Position numbers and translations under genes: made by a program. This document shows positions 37,984 through 48,059 of a stretch of DNA of 64,000 nucleotides, piece by piece. Below the pieces are notes generated by a model, which was not told where the DNA came from, ran no database searches, and was given only the letters and a program-made list of their open reading frames with translations. Position 1 is the first letter of the stretch; every line of letters begins with the position of its first letter. The stretch covers positions 1 through 64,000 of the forward strand of contig JAAWQS010000001.1 of NCBI GenBank assembly GCA_022800665.1, read 5' to 3'. This DNA comes from Oscillospiraceae bacterium. Lineage in GTDB: Bacteria; Bacillota; Clostridia; Oscillospirales; Oscillospiraceae.

Positions 37984-39177
37984 ATGAAAAACAAGCGGTT
38001 CTCATTTGTGGCGGCGTTTTGCCTGATGCTGTTCCTGCTGGCTGGGACGGCGGGGGCCGCGGGCAATGCCTGCGGGGAGCATTTGACGTGGGCGTGTACG
38101 GAGGACGGCGTTCTCACCGTCAGCGGAACGGGGGAGATGTGGTCCTATGCCCTGCAGGGCGTCCCATGGGACCGGAACCGTATCAGGGAAGTGGTGATTG
38201 AAGAGGGCGTGACCTCCATTGGCGACTCCGCTTTTCATTCCTGCGCCAACCTGACGTCGGTGCAGATTGCGGACAGCGTGGCGTCCATCGGCAGCAACGC
38301 CTTTTTCGCATCGGGCCTGACCTCGGTGCGCATTCCCAACACGGTCCGGGAAACCGGCAGCTACGCCTTTGCCAACTGCGCCGCCCTGACCAGCGTTGAA
38401 GGGGTGGACGTCGGGGGCGGAAAGGAGGGCGTCGCGTTTGCGGACGGCGTGTTCAGCGGGTGCCGGAGTCTGGCCAGGGTGTCCATTCCGGAGGGAATGA
38501 CGGAGTTCAGCGGCAGTCATATGTTCCGGGGCTGCGCGGCGTTGACCGCCGTGGCCCTGCCCAGGAGCCTGACAAAGCTGAGCGCGGCTCTGTTCAGCGA
38601 CTGCGCGGCTCTGCGGGACCTGTACTTCGCCGGGAGCGTCCTGCCGGAGCTGGACCGGTTCATGCCGGCGGGCTATGTGGACCGGCTGGATGAGATTGCT
38701 TTCCACCTGAACAGCGGCCTGCCGGCGGTCACGGCCCCAAAGACGCTGGCCGCGGTCCCCACCGCATCCGCCGTGCTGGTCAACGGCAGCGAGACGGCCT
38801 TTGACGCCTACAACATTGAGGGGGCGAATTACTTCAAGCTGCGGGATTTGGCCTATGCGCTGCGGGGGACCGCCAAGCAGTTTGAGGTCGCTTGGGACGC
38901 CCCCACCAAGACCATCAATCTGGCGCCCGGTCAGGCTTACACCGCCGCAGGCGGGGAGATGAGCGGCGCAGGGGAGGAGGAGAAAACCGCCGTCCCCACC
39001 GCCGCCCGGATTCTTCTGGACGGAAAGGCTGTGTCCTTTACCGCCTATAACATTGGCGGGAACAACTATTTTAAGCTCCGGGATATTGGACAGGCTATGA
39101 ATTTCGGCGTGGACTGGGACAGCGCCAAGCGGACCATTGCCATTGATACATCCAAAGCATATACGCCTGAAGCATGA
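37984..39177 (+). CDS. Secreted leucine-rich-repeat (BspA-like) protein with C-terminal FKLRD-type stalk repeats
   Basis: Signal peptide; VTSIGDSAFHSCANLTSVQIADSVASIGSNAF repeats; two YNI.G.NYFKLRD units. Confidence 0.87.
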   Translation: MKNKRFSFVAAFCLMLFLLAGTAGAAGNACGEHLTWACTEDGVLTVSGTGEMWSYALQGVPWDRNRIREVVIEEGVTSIGDSAFHSCANLTSVQIADSVASIGSNAFFASGLTSVRIPNTVRETGSYAFANCAALTSVEGVDVGGGKEGVAFADGVFSGCRSLARVSIPEGMTEFSGSHMFRGCAALTAVALPRSLTKLSAALFSDCAALRDLYFAGSVLPELDRFMPAGYVDRLDEIAFHLNSGLPAVTAPKTLAAVPTASAVLVNGSETAFDAYNIEGANYFKLRDLAYALRGTAKQFEVAWDAPTKTINLAPGQAYTAAGGEMSGAGEEEKTAVPTAARILLDGKAVSFTAYNIGGNNYFKLRDIGQAMNFGVDWDSAKRTIAIDTSKAYTPEA

Positions 39178-39181
39178 AACA

Positions 39182-39226
39182 GCAGGGGCGGCCTCCTTTT
39201 CCGGAGACCGCCCCTGCTTGATTTTT
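39182..39226 (+). terminator. Rho-independent terminator
   Basis: AGCAGGGGCGG...CCGCCCCTGCT followed by TGATTTTT. Confidence 0.8.
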
Positions 39227-39257
39227 GGAGGAAGAATTGCAGTTGGCGGGAGGCCCA

Positions 39258-40607
39258 TCACGCATACGGATTCCAGGCGTACTTGGTGGCGGTGGCCTCG
39301 CTGACCGCGGACGCATCCCACTGATGGTCCCGGCCCCGCAGGTACTCGCTGGTGACGTTAAAGTAGCGGTGGGCGGTTGTTTTTGAGACGCTTCCATATG
39401 TGGTCGGGTCGTCCCAGGTCACATCGACGCAGTACCACTCTCCGTCCAGCCGGACCATATTCCAGGCGTGTTCCTGGGTCTTGCTGTAAGCAGTTCCGGA
39501 GACAGTGATGCACTCAATTCCCAGCAGGTCCATAAAGAGCTGGAAGGTGGAGGTATAGCCCAGACAGATGCCCTTCTTTCCAATCAGGAATCCATAGGGA
39601 TTGTCGTGGTCCGGGTTCGGCTCCGCGCTCTGACCGTGGCTCAGGGTATCGGAGTCATAGCTGCCCCATGCAATCATCCAGTCGTGGACGGCCAGCTCCT
39701 GGTCGTAGGCGGACAGGCCGGACAGCGGCGCAATCACATCGTTGCAGATATCCAGGATTTCACGGTCCCGCTGGTGGAGCTTGCTCCAATCCCCCGCGCT
39801 CCACGCCGACACCAGCCGGTCCTTGTCATAGCTCCAGGGAGAGTCCGGCTCTGGCTTTGGTTCCGGTGTGGGTTCCGGTTCCGGCGCGGGTTCGGACGCA
39901 GGCTCCGGGTCGGGGGCCGGGACCGGCTCCATTGATGACGCCGGGACCTCCGGCGGGGGCGTCTGTTCGGATTGCGACGGTTCCGCCTCATCCGGCGCAG
40001 GCGCATCGTCCGGCGGCGCATCCGGAGCTGCTTCCGGCTCCGCTGGTTCGGGGGCCGCGTCCGCAGGCTCCGGCTTCTCTTCCACAGGCTTCGGACCCAC
40101 GGAAGCCGCCGGCGGTTCGGTTCCGTCAAAACACTTTTGGAAGGCGTCCTTCGCCCCCTGCTGGTTCCCGCAGATCAGCAGCGCGACATAATCCCCTGTG
40201 CGCACAGCGGTTGACTGCTCCAGCACAGCGGCCTCCTCCGGCAGATACCCGGTAAACGCGCCTGTCCGCTCCTGTATGTACTGCTCCAGCCTCTGGACGG
40301 CCTCCTCTGCCGGTTTGGAACCGGTCATGCGCAGTACGGCAATCTCCGTTGCGGAGGCGCCGCCAACGTACAAAACAGAGCCGTCCGCCACCGTCTGGGG
40401 GTCCAGACGGTAATAATTGTTCAGATAATCCGTGAACGAAGCCTCGCCATACGCGGCCTGTTCCACGCTGTCCACGCCGTCCTGCACGGCCAGGATTGCC
40501 TCGGCCATCTGCGCAGCAGTCCACGAGGTCTCGCTTTTCTGCCCGCAGCCTGACAGAACTCCGGCAAACAGGGCCAGCATCCAGGCAAGCAAACATTTCC
40601 TTGTCAT
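39258..40607 (-). CDS. Lipoprotein with DUF4358-like region, Pro/Glu-rich linker and transglutaminase-like domain
   Basis: Lipobox LFAGVLSGCGQ; PEPAPEPEPTPEPKPEPD linker; GICLGYTSTFQLFMDLLGIECITVSGTA...HAWNMVRLDGEWYCVDVTWDDP. Confidence 0.87.
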   Translation of the reverse strand: MTRKCLLAWMLALFAGVLSGCGQKSETSWTAAQMAEAILAVQDGVDSVEQAAYGEASFTDYLNNYYRLDPQTVADGSVLYVGGASATEIAVLRMTGSKPAEEAVQRLEQYIQERTGAFTGYLPEEAAVLEQSTAVRTGDYVALLICGNQQGAKDAFQKCFDGTEPPAASVGPKPVEEKPEPADAAPEPAEPEAAPDAPPDDAPAPDEAEPSQSEQTPPPEVPASSMEPVPAPDPEPASEPAPEPEPTPEPKPEPDSPWSYDKDRLVSAWSAGDWSKLHQRDREILDICNDVIAPLSGLSAYDQELAVHDWMIAWGSYDSDTLSHGQSAEPNPDHDNPYGFLIGKKGICLGYTSTFQLFMDLLGIECITVSGTAYSKTQEHAWNMVRLDGEWYCVDVTWDDPTTYGSVSKTTAHRYFNVTSEYLRGRDHQWDASAVSEATATKYAWNPYA

Positions 40608-40711
40608 TTTATGCTCCTTCAAAGTTTTTCTGCCGTATCCAGGCACAATTTCACTGACAACCTGCCAGCCTCCGCATTATACTCCGGATTGGCCCCGCTG
40701 TCAATGCCCTG

Positions 40712-40748
40712 AAAATCCCCCCAACGCCGGGAGTACCGGCATTGGGGG
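40712..40748 (-). terminator. Rho-independent terminator of the C39 peptidase gene
   Basis: Minus strand CCCCCAATGCCGG-TACTC-CCGGCGTTGGGGGG followed by ATTTTC. Confidence 0.75.
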
Positions 40749-40759
40749 ACAGAGTCTGG

Positions 40760-41539
40760 TTACAGAAGCCCTTTTCGGCCCAGGATCGCTGCGGCCTCGT
40801 CCCGTTTGAGGAATCCCTCCGGGCCTTCGCCGTTGAGGATTCCGGCCTTGGCAGCGTCCTGCCAGTGGCCCTCCTTCTGGCTCCACTGGGGCTCCGGCAG
40901 CGTCAGTGCATGACGCTGGGCTTTGAGCAGCAGGTCATACGCCTGCCCGTCGGACAGTGCGGCAAGAATCTGTTCGCCGTTCATCATGTCGTCCTCCTTA
41001 TGGTTGTAGCTGCGGGCGTCTACCCACCAGTAATATTTGACCTGGCTGCGGAAGTCGTTGGGGTCGCCATTGACCCGGATGTCCCTGGTGCTGTTGGGGT
41101 CGTTGATCCGGATCTTGCTGTCCGCCCACCAGACCACAATAAAATGGCCGCTGCTGGTCCAGTTTCCTTTGTTCATCAGGGCGATGAGATAATACCCGTC
41201 CTGGAGCATTTTCAACGCCCGCTCGTGGTTCTCGTGGTAGGGTTTTCCGTAGGTGGACGCCCAGCTGAGCTGGTCGCAGGGGATACCGAAGGCGGCAAAC
41301 TGCGGCTTGAAATAGGCGTAGTAGGTCCCCTGCCGCAGAGCCTTGTAGCCGTGCTCCACACTCCACCGGCAGGCGTCCTCCGGGGTGAAGGTCTTTCCGG
41401 TCAGCGTCTGGATGAGCATAGCGGCGCAGGTGGGACCGCAGCCTGCGGAACCGATGGTGCTCTCCTCACCCGGCGCCCGGTAGGGCAGGTTCTTCCAGCG
41501 GGGGTCCTTCTGGAGATAAAGAACGGGCTGTTTATTCAT
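40760..41539 (-). CDS. C39 family peptidase-like protein
   Basis: LYLQKDPRWKNLPY...GSAGCGPTCAAMLI...GHFIVVWWADSKIRINDPNS. Confidence 0.82.
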   Translation of the reverse strand: MNKQPVLYLQKDPRWKNLPYRAPGEESTIGSAGCGPTCAAMLIQTLTGKTFTPEDACRWSVEHGYKALRQGTYYAYFKPQFAAFGIPCDQLSWASTYGKPYHENHERALKMLQDGYYLIALMNKGNWTSSGHFIVVWWADSKIRINDPNSTRDIRVNGDPNDFRSQVKYYWWVDARSYNHKEDDMMNGEQILAALSDGQAYDLLLKAQRHALTLPEPQWSQKEGHWQDAAKAGILNGEGPEGFLKRDEAAAILGRKGLL

Positions 41540-41674
41540 GGGGGACCATCCCCCCGGCGGTGCATTTCCGTTTCATCTGAAACCTCCTGCGTTCCGGTGA
41601 TTTCCACGCTCCGCGCTCTTGCCCTGTTATACTGTACGCAGCCGCCGTCCCCGCCGCCACCTTATTCTCAGATT

Positions 41675-42901
41675 TTACGCTGCCTCCAACTCCTCCAGGA
41701 TGGCCTGGGCCTGTTCGGACCAGATGGAATTACCGCTTGCCGCGTATTTTTCCAGCCAGGCGCGGGCCTGTTCTTCATCGGCCTTGACGCCCTTTCCCTC
41801 GGCGTACCAGGACCCGGCGGCAAACATGCCGGAGGGGGAACCGGCTTCCGCCGCCTTCTGGAACCACTGGAATGCAGCGGCCTCGTCCGCCTCTGCGCCA
41901 TATCCGTAGGCATAGCAGACGCCCACATTGTACAGTGCGGACGGAGACTCCATTTCCGCCGCCTTTTTGTACAGCTCCAACGCCTTTTCCTCGTCCTTTT
42001 TCACGCCCCGCCCGGTCAGATAGCAGCCGCCCAGCTCATTCACCGCCGCCGCGTTCTCCAGGTCCGCCGCCTCCTCCAGCAGCTCCACACATACGGTATA
42101 CGCCTCTGTCTGGCTGGCCGCGTAGGCGGTGTCAAACAGCCGCTGTCCCAGCTCGCTGCCGCCGATGAATCCAGCTTCCTCCATCTTGCGGAAGCAGTCC
42201 GCCGCCGTCTGGTACTGCTGCTTTGCGATGGCTCTCTCTGCGCTGCGCTGCAATCCCGTCTGGGTGGGCTCCCTGTCGCCGGTCATAGGCGCAAACCGCT
42301 GGAGAATTGCCGCCGCCTGGGCGCGGGTGGCGTTGCCCCGCGGATTGACCGTGCCGTCCGGATTGCCTTGGATCAGCCCGTTGGCAACCGCCCAGGACAG
42401 CGCGCCCTTGGCGTAGCCGCGGACCGCGGCAGCGTCCTTGAATGCGTCCAGCCCCTCCTCGCCGGAGAGAGCCGCATCCAAAAAGCGGGCCAGCATGGCG
42501 GCAATGTCCTGACGCTCTATGGAGGCGTCGGGGCCAAAGGTGGTTTCCGTCAGGCCGTTGACCACCCCCGCGCCGTAGGCCCACACCACCGCGTCTTTAT
42601 AGGCGGCATTGTCGGCTACGTCGGTAAAGGGATTTTCTGCGGCGGTCTCCGGGAATCCGGCCAGCCGGTACAGAGCCTCGGCCAGCATCTGACGGGTCAG
42701 ATTCCGGCTGGGGCCGAAGGCGGTTTCGGTCAGGCCGTCCATCAGGTCCTCCTCTGTGACAAAGGAGACGGCGTCATAAAGCCAGTTTTTCTCCGTGACG
42801 TCGGCGTAGGGCAGTTTCTCCGCCGCAGATGCGGCAGCGGTCAGGCACAACGCCGCAGTCAACGCCAGCAGAAGGGTGGACAGCTTCTTTACAGCGTTCA
42901 T
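41675..42901 (-). CDS. SLH-domain protein with Sel1/TPR-like repeats
   Basis: Signal peptide; three SLH modules (YADVTEKNWLYDAVSFVTEEDLMDGLTETAFGP...); Sel1 motifs AAAVNELGGCYLTGRGVKKDEEKALELYKKAAEM. Confidence 0.88.
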   Translation of the reverse strand: MNAVKKLSTLLLALTAALCLTAAASAAEKLPYADVTEKNWLYDAVSFVTEEDLMDGLTETAFGPSRNLTRQMLAEALYRLAGFPETAAENPFTDVADNAAYKDAVVWAYGAGVVNGLTETTFGPDASIERQDIAAMLARFLDAALSGEEGLDAFKDAAAVRGYAKGALSWAVANGLIQGNPDGTVNPRGNATRAQAAAILQRFAPMTGDREPTQTGLQRSAERAIAKQQYQTAADCFRKMEEAGFIGGSELGQRLFDTAYAASQTEAYTVCVELLEEAADLENAAAVNELGGCYLTGRGVKKDEEKALELYKKAAEMESPSALYNVGVCYAYGYGAEADEAAAFQWFQKAAEAGSPSGMFAAGSWYAEGKGVKADEEQARAWLEKYAASGNSIWSEQAQAILEELEAA

Positions 42902-42937
42902 GTCATACTTTCCTCCTCGGTTCAGTAAAGCAAGGGC

Positions 42938-42968
42938 AAAAGGACTGCCGTGACCGGCAGTCCCTTTG
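42938..42968 (-). terminator. Rho-independent terminator of the SLH gene
   Basis: Minus strand GCAAAGGGACTGCCG-GTCA-CGGCAGTCCTTTTGC. Confidence 0.8.
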
Positions 42969-42994
42969 CTCGATTATGCAATATTGGATGTAAA

Positions 42995-44203
42995 TTACTC
43001 TTTATCGGCATCGGCCTTATCAGTGTCGTCGGCCTTATCGGCATCGTCGGCCTTGTCGGCATCGTCAGCCTTACCGGCATCATCGGCCTTATCGGCGTCG
43101 TCAGCCTTACCGGCATCATCGGCCTTATCCGTATCGCCGGTCTTATTGGCGTCATCGGTCTTGTCCGCATCGTCAGCCTTGTCCGCGTCATCCTTCTTGT
43201 CGGTGTCGGCGGGGGTGGTGGCATCATCATCGGGCGTATTGGCGTCCGCACCGGGGACCTTGTCCTCGGCCATGGGAGCAAAACGCTCCAGAATGGTAGC
43301 TACCTGCGCACGGGTCGCGTCGCCGCGGGGATCCACTGCGCCCTTAGCGTCGCCCTGGAGCAGCTTGTTCTCAGCAGCCCAGCTCATTGCGCCCTTGGCA
43401 TAAGCCTGGATGGCGTCGGCATCGGTAAACGCGCTCAGGTCAGCCTCTTCTGTGGTGTCAACACCCAGATAGCGGGCCAGCATGGCGGCGATGGCCTGAC
43501 GCTGAATGGAGGCGTCGGGGCCAAAGGTGGTCTCGGTCAGGCCGTTGACAACGCCTACGCTGTAGGCCCACACCACGGCGTCCTTGTATGCGGCATCGTC
43601 AGCCACGTCAGTGAAGGGATTCTCGGCGGTGACTTCGGGAGAACCGGCCAGGCGGTACAGAGCCACAGCCAGCATCTGACGGGTCATCTTCTCGCTGGGG
43701 CCGAAGGTGTTCTCGTCCAGAGCGTCCATCAGCTTATTCTCGGTGACGAAGTTCACAGCGCCGTAGTACCAGTTCTTATCGGTGACATCGGTGTAGCTGC
43801 CAGCGGGAGCGGGCTCCTCGCCCTTGTCCTCGCCATCGGCGGGAGTGGTGTCCTCGTCCTTTTTGTCCTCGCCATCGGCAGGAGTGGTGTCCTCGTCCTT
43901 CTTGTCCTCACCATCGGCGGGAGTGGTATCCTCGTCCTTCTTCTCCTCGCCATCGGCGGGAGTGGTATCCTCGTCCTTCTTCTCCTCGCCATCAGCAGGA
44001 GTGGTGTCCTCGTCCTTCTTCTCCTCGCCGCCGGCAGGGGTGGTCTCATCCTTCTTGCCGGTGTCGGCGGGAGCAGTGGTGTTGGTGGGCGTAGTCTCGC
44101 CCTTGCTGTCTTTGCCATCTTCCGCCGCAAAAGCGGTGGCGGTCGTGCCTAACGCTAAGGCCGCCGCCAGCGCCAAGGCAAGCAGCTTGTTTGAATTTCT
44201 CAT
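42995..44203 (-). CDS. SLH-domain protein flanked by low-complexity repeats
   Basis: Signal peptide MRNSNKLLALALAAALALGTTATAFAA; TTPADGEEKKDED repeats; three SLH modules; DADKADDAGKADD repeats. Confidence 0.88.
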   Translation of the reverse strand: MRNSNKLLALALAAALALGTTATAFAAEDGKDSKGETTPTNTTAPADTGKKDETTPAGGEEKKDEDTTPADGEEKKDEDTTPADGEEKKDEDTTPADGEDKKDEDTTPADGEDKKDEDTTPADGEDKGEEPAPAGSYTDVTDKNWYYGAVNFVTENKLMDALDENTFGPSEKMTRQMLAVALYRLAGSPEVTAENPFTDVADDAAYKDAVVWAYSVGVVNGLTETTFGPDASIQRQAIAAMLARYLGVDTTEEADLSAFTDADAIQAYAKGAMSWAAENKLLQGDAKGAVDPRGDATRAQVATILERFAPMAEDKVPGADANTPDDDATTPADTDKKDDADKADDADKTDDANKTGDTDKADDAGKADDADKADDAGKADDADKADDADKADDTDKADADKE

Positions 44204-44416
44204 TTCGGGGTTCCTCCTCAATATTTTGTTTTTTAGACCGGCTCTCTGTCCAGCCTATGTACAATCACGATTATACCCCAAGTTTTCGCGTTTGGCTAGT
44301 CCATTTTGAATAAAAGATAGAAAAATTTCTGCATCCTTTCCGCCGCTCTACTGGATATGTCGCTGAAAATATGATATACTTTCCCCAAGTTTTTGTAATA
44401 TAAGGAGGGTTTGGCG

Positions 44417-45784
44417 ATGAAAACATTGCTGCATGGCGGTACGGCGGTATCCGGAACGGGTATGCAAAAACTGGATATCCTGATAGAAAATGAGAAAATT
44501 GTACAGATGCAGCCCCATATTTCCGCTGCGGATGCCCAGGCGGTGGACTGCACCGGCAAGCTGCTGTTCCCCGGCTTTATTGACGGCCACACCCATTTTG
44601 ACCTGGAGGTGTGCGGTACCATTACTGCCGACACCTTTGCCTCCGGCAGCCGGGCCGCCCTCCGGGGCGGAACGACCATGGTGGTGGATTTCGCCGCGCC
44701 GGACAAGGGGGACACCCTGGCTTACGGTCTCAGCCGCTGGCGGGAAAAGGCGGCGGGCGCGGCCTGCGACTACGGCTTCCACATGACCGTCGACGACTGG
44801 AACGAGGGCATCTCCCAGGAGCTGGGGGAGATGCTGGAGCAGGGCATCTCTTCTTTCAAAATGTACATGACCTATCCCGCCATGATGCTGCCGGAGGGGG
44901 ATATGTTCCAGACCCTCCTGCGGCTGAAGGAACTGGGGGGCATCGCCGGGGTCCACTGCGAAAACAGCGGCCTCATCGACGCCCTGACTGCCAGGGCCAG
45001 AAAAGCGGGCCGCATGGGTCCCGCCTCCCACCCCCAGGTCCGCCCCGCGCCCCTGGAGGCCGAGGCGGTGGGGCATCTGCTGCGGATGGCCCAGGTGGCG
45101 GAGGTCCCGGTGATTATCGTGCATCTGTCCGCACGGGAGTCCCTGGAGGAAGTCCGGGCTGCACGGCGGCGGGGCCAGACGGTCTATGTGGAGACCTGCC
45201 CCCATTACCTGCTGCTGGAGGACAGCGTATATAGCAATCCGGACTTCTTGGAGGCGGCAAAGTACGTCTGTGCGCCGCCCATCCGTAAAAAGGAGGACCA
45301 GGAGGCCCTGTGGGAAGCCCTGGCAAACGGTGAGATTCAGACCGTGGCCACGGACCACTGCTCCTTTACCCTGGCCCAGAAGCGGGCGGGACGGTACGAC
45401 TTCACCAAAATCCCCGGCGGACTGCCCGGCGTGGAGCACCGTGGACAGCTGCTGTACACCTGCGGCGTGGCGGCGGGCCGCATCAGCGAGGCCCAGATGT
45501 GCCGGGTCCTGTGCGAAAATCCAGCCAAGCTCTACGGCTGCTGGCCCCGCAAGGGAACGCTGGCTCCCGGCAGCGACGGGGACGTGGTGGTTTGGGACCC
45601 GGCGGCAGAGGGGATGATTACTGTGCGGGACCAGGCGCAGCAGGCGGATTACACCCCCTATGAGGGTATGCGCACAAAGGGCGGCGCGGACCGGGTGTAC
45701 CTGCGGGGGACCCTGGCCGTGGACCACGGGCAGGTGTTGGAGACGGCGGGCGTGTTTGTACCCCGCGGGAAATGCGCGCTTTGA
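44417..45784 (+). CDS. Dihydropyrimidinase / hydantoinase-like amidohydrolase
   Basis: LLFPGFIDGHTHFDL; FKMYMTYP; VIIVHLSARESLEEV; ATDHCSFTLAQK. Confidence 0.88.
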   Translation: MKTLLHGGTAVSGTGMQKLDILIENEKIVQMQPHISAADAQAVDCTGKLLFPGFIDGHTHFDLEVCGTITADTFASGSRAALRGGTTMVVDFAAPDKGDTLAYGLSRWREKAAGAACDYGFHMTVDDWNEGISQELGEMLEQGISSFKMYMTYPAMMLPEGDMFQTLLRLKELGGIAGVHCENSGLIDALTARARKAGRMGPASHPQVRPAPLEAEAVGHLLRMAQVAEVPVIIVHLSARESLEEVRAARRRGQTVYVETCPHYLLLEDSVYSNPDFLEAAKYVCAPPIRKKEDQEALWEALANGEIQTVATDHCSFTLAQKRAGRYDFTKIPGGLPGVEHRGQLLYTCGVAAGRISEAQMCRVLCENPAKLYGCWPRKGTLAPGSDGDVVVWDPAAEGMITVRDQAQQADYTPYEGMRTKGGADRVYLRGTLAVDHGQVLETAGVFVPRGKCAL

Positions 45785-45969
45785 GAGAGCGGCCCTGTGG
45801 AAAAGCCCGCTCTGCCGGAATTTTTCCCGCTGGAATTTTTCTTTCCCTTAAAATCACCTCTTTACCTTTTCTTCTTTATTTGCTATAATATTTGAATTGT
45901 TACGGAATCGCGCCCTTTTTCACCGAGGGCCGTGCGCCAATGATATTGACAGCGAAAGGGGGCCGCGCA

Positions 45970-48057
45970 ATGAAATACGCCAGATGGACGGCAGGGGAAT
46001 ACGACGAAGCCGCTGCCGCCCGCCTGCGCGAAGCGGGCTACCCGGAACTGCTGAGCGCCGTGCTGGCCGCAAGAGGCGCAGCAACCCCGGAGGAAGGGGA
46101 GGCGTTTCTGGAACGGGAGCAGAATCTCTCCCATTCCCCCCTCCTGATGAAAGATATGGACAAGGCCGTCGCCCGCATCCGCCGCGCCCTGGCGGACCGG
46201 GAATGCATCGCCGTGTTCGGGGACTACGATGTGGACGGCATCACCGCCACCGTGCTGCTGGTGGACTACCTGCGCTCCCAGGGAGCCAAGTGCCTCAAGC
46301 ATATCCCCCGCCGGGTGGAGGACGGCTACGGGCTGGGCTGCGACGCCCTCCGCGCCCTCTATGACCAGGGCGTCTCCCTGGTCATCACCGTGGACTGCGG
46401 CATCACCGGCGTGGAGGAGGCCAAATACGCCCGTCAGATCGGTCTGGACCTGGTCATCACCGACCACCACGAATGTAAAGACACCCTGCCCGACGCCGTG
46501 GCCGTGGTGGACCCCCGGCGTCCCGACTGCCCCTACCCCTTCAAACACCTGGCCGGGGTGGGCGTGGCCCTTAAACTGGTCCTCGCCCTGGGCGGACAGC
46601 GGGAGGACGCCCTCTTTGCCCGCTACTGCACCCTCGCCGCCATCGGCACCGTGGCCGACGTGATGCAGATGACCGGCGAGAACCGCACCATCGTTTACCG
46701 GGGCCTGGAGTCCATTGCCGGCAGCGACTTCATCGGCTTACAGGCCCTTCTGCAGGAGACCGGCCTGCTGGAAAAGGAGATCACCTCCACCCAGACCGGC
46801 TTCGTCCTGGCCCCCCGCATCAACGCCGCCGGACGGATGGGAGAGGCCGAGTTGGCCGCCGACCTGCTGCTGACGGACAACTGGCCCGAAGCCGAGCGTA
46901 TGGCCCGCCTCCTCTGCGGCCTCAACCGGGAGCGGCAGGCTGTGGAACAGCGCATCTTTGCCCAGGCCGTACAGCAGATTGCTTCTCTGCCCCGAAGCGA
47001 GCGGAATGCACTCGTCCTCTCCAGCGACGTGTGGCACCAGGGCGTGGTGGGCATCGTGGCCTCCCGCCTCAGCGAGAAATATTCCTGCCCCAGCTTTATG
47101 ATTCACCTGCAGAACGGCATGGGCAAAGGCTCCTGCCGCAGCTACGGCGGATTCAACCTCTTTGCCGCCCTGGAATCCTGCGCCGACCTGCTGGTGGACT
47201 TCGGCGGTCATGAGCTGGCCGCGGGCTTCAATATCCGGGAGGAGGATATCCCCGCCTTCCGCCGCCGCATGAACCGCTGCGTGTGCGACTACTGCGACGG
47301 CAAGGCCCCCGTCTCCTCCCTCGCCATTGACGTGGCCCTGCAGAACCCTGAGCGCATTACTCTGGAGGAAATGCAGGAGCTGGGCCGCCTGGAACCCTAC
47401 GGCGCGGGCAACAACCGTCCCGTCTTCGCCATTATGGGCGCCAGGGTGGAGAGTATGCAGAATGTGGGCCAGAACCGTCATCTGAAACTGCGCATCAGCA
47501 AAAACGGGTGCAGCTTTGACGCCATCTTCTTCTCCACCACCGCCGGAGAGTGCGGCGTTGCCGCCGGTATGCGGGTGGATGTGGCGTTCTACCTGCAGAT
47601 CAACGAATTCCGCGGCTCCAGCAGTGTGCAGCTCCAGGTGGTGGACCTGCGCCCCGCCGCCAGCCCCAGCGTGAAGGAGCGGGGCTGTCTGGAGCTGGTG
47701 GAGCGGCTGGTGGCGGGGGAACGGATTACCGTCCGGGAAGCCTGCCGCCTCCTGCCCGAACGGCGGCAGTTCGCTGCGCTCTGGTGGGCCATTGAGCGGC
47801 TGGCCAGAGAGGGCGCGCCGGGCGGCGCCCTGCCGACACTGCGGCAGCTGGCCGAGGCCGTGGACGGCGCGGAGCCCTTTCTGCGCTCTGCGCTGGGGGT
47901 GCGGGTCTTCGCGGAACGGGGACTGATCACCCTGGCGGTCCGGGAGGATATGATGACAGTAAGCCCCCAGCCCGGTCGCCGGGCCGATCTGGAGCAGAGC
48001 GCGTATATCCTGCGCCTGCGCAGCATCCTGGGGAAAGAAGAGAAGGGAGCGCACTGA
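45970..48057 (+). CDS. recJ: Single-stranded-DNA-specific exonuclease RecJ
   Basis: AVFGDYDVDGITATVLLVDYL; TVDCGITG; ITDHHECKDTLPDAVAVVDPRRPDCPYPFKHLAGVGVALKL. Confidence 0.95.
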   Translation: MKYARWTAGEYDEAAAARLREAGYPELLSAVLAARGAATPEEGEAFLEREQNLSHSPLLMKDMDKAVARIRRALADRECIAVFGDYDVDGITATVLLVDYLRSQGAKCLKHIPRRVEDGYGLGCDALRALYDQGVSLVITVDCGITGVEEAKYARQIGLDLVITDHHECKDTLPDAVAVVDPRRPDCPYPFKHLAGVGVALKLVLALGGQREDALFARYCTLAAIGTVADVMQMTGENRTIVYRGLESIAGSDFIGLQALLQETGLLEKEITSTQTGFVLAPRINAAGRMGEAELAADLLLTDNWPEAERMARLLCGLNRERQAVEQRIFAQAVQQIASLPRSERNALVLSSDVWHQGVVGIVASRLSEKYSCPSFMIHLQNGMGKGSCRSYGGFNLFAALESCADLLVDFGGHELAAGFNIREEDIPAFRRRMNRCVCDYCDGKAPVSSLAIDVALQNPERITLEEMQELGRLEPYGAGNNRPVFAIMGARVESMQNVGQNRHLKLRISKNGCSFDAIFFSTTAGECGVAAGMRVDVAFYLQINEFRGSSSVQLQVVDLRPAASPSVKERGCLELVERLVAGERITVREACRLLPERRQFAALWWAIERLAREGAPGGALPTLRQLAEAVDGAEPFLRSALGVRVFAERGLITLAVREDMMTVSPQPGRRADLEQSAYILRLRSILGKEEKGAH

Positions 48058-48059
48058 AG

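Noticed and set aside
40742-42928. 728-aa plus-strand ORF across 40.7-42.9 kb
   Set aside because: Spans two well-supported minus-strand genes and a terminator; composition typical of antisense translation.
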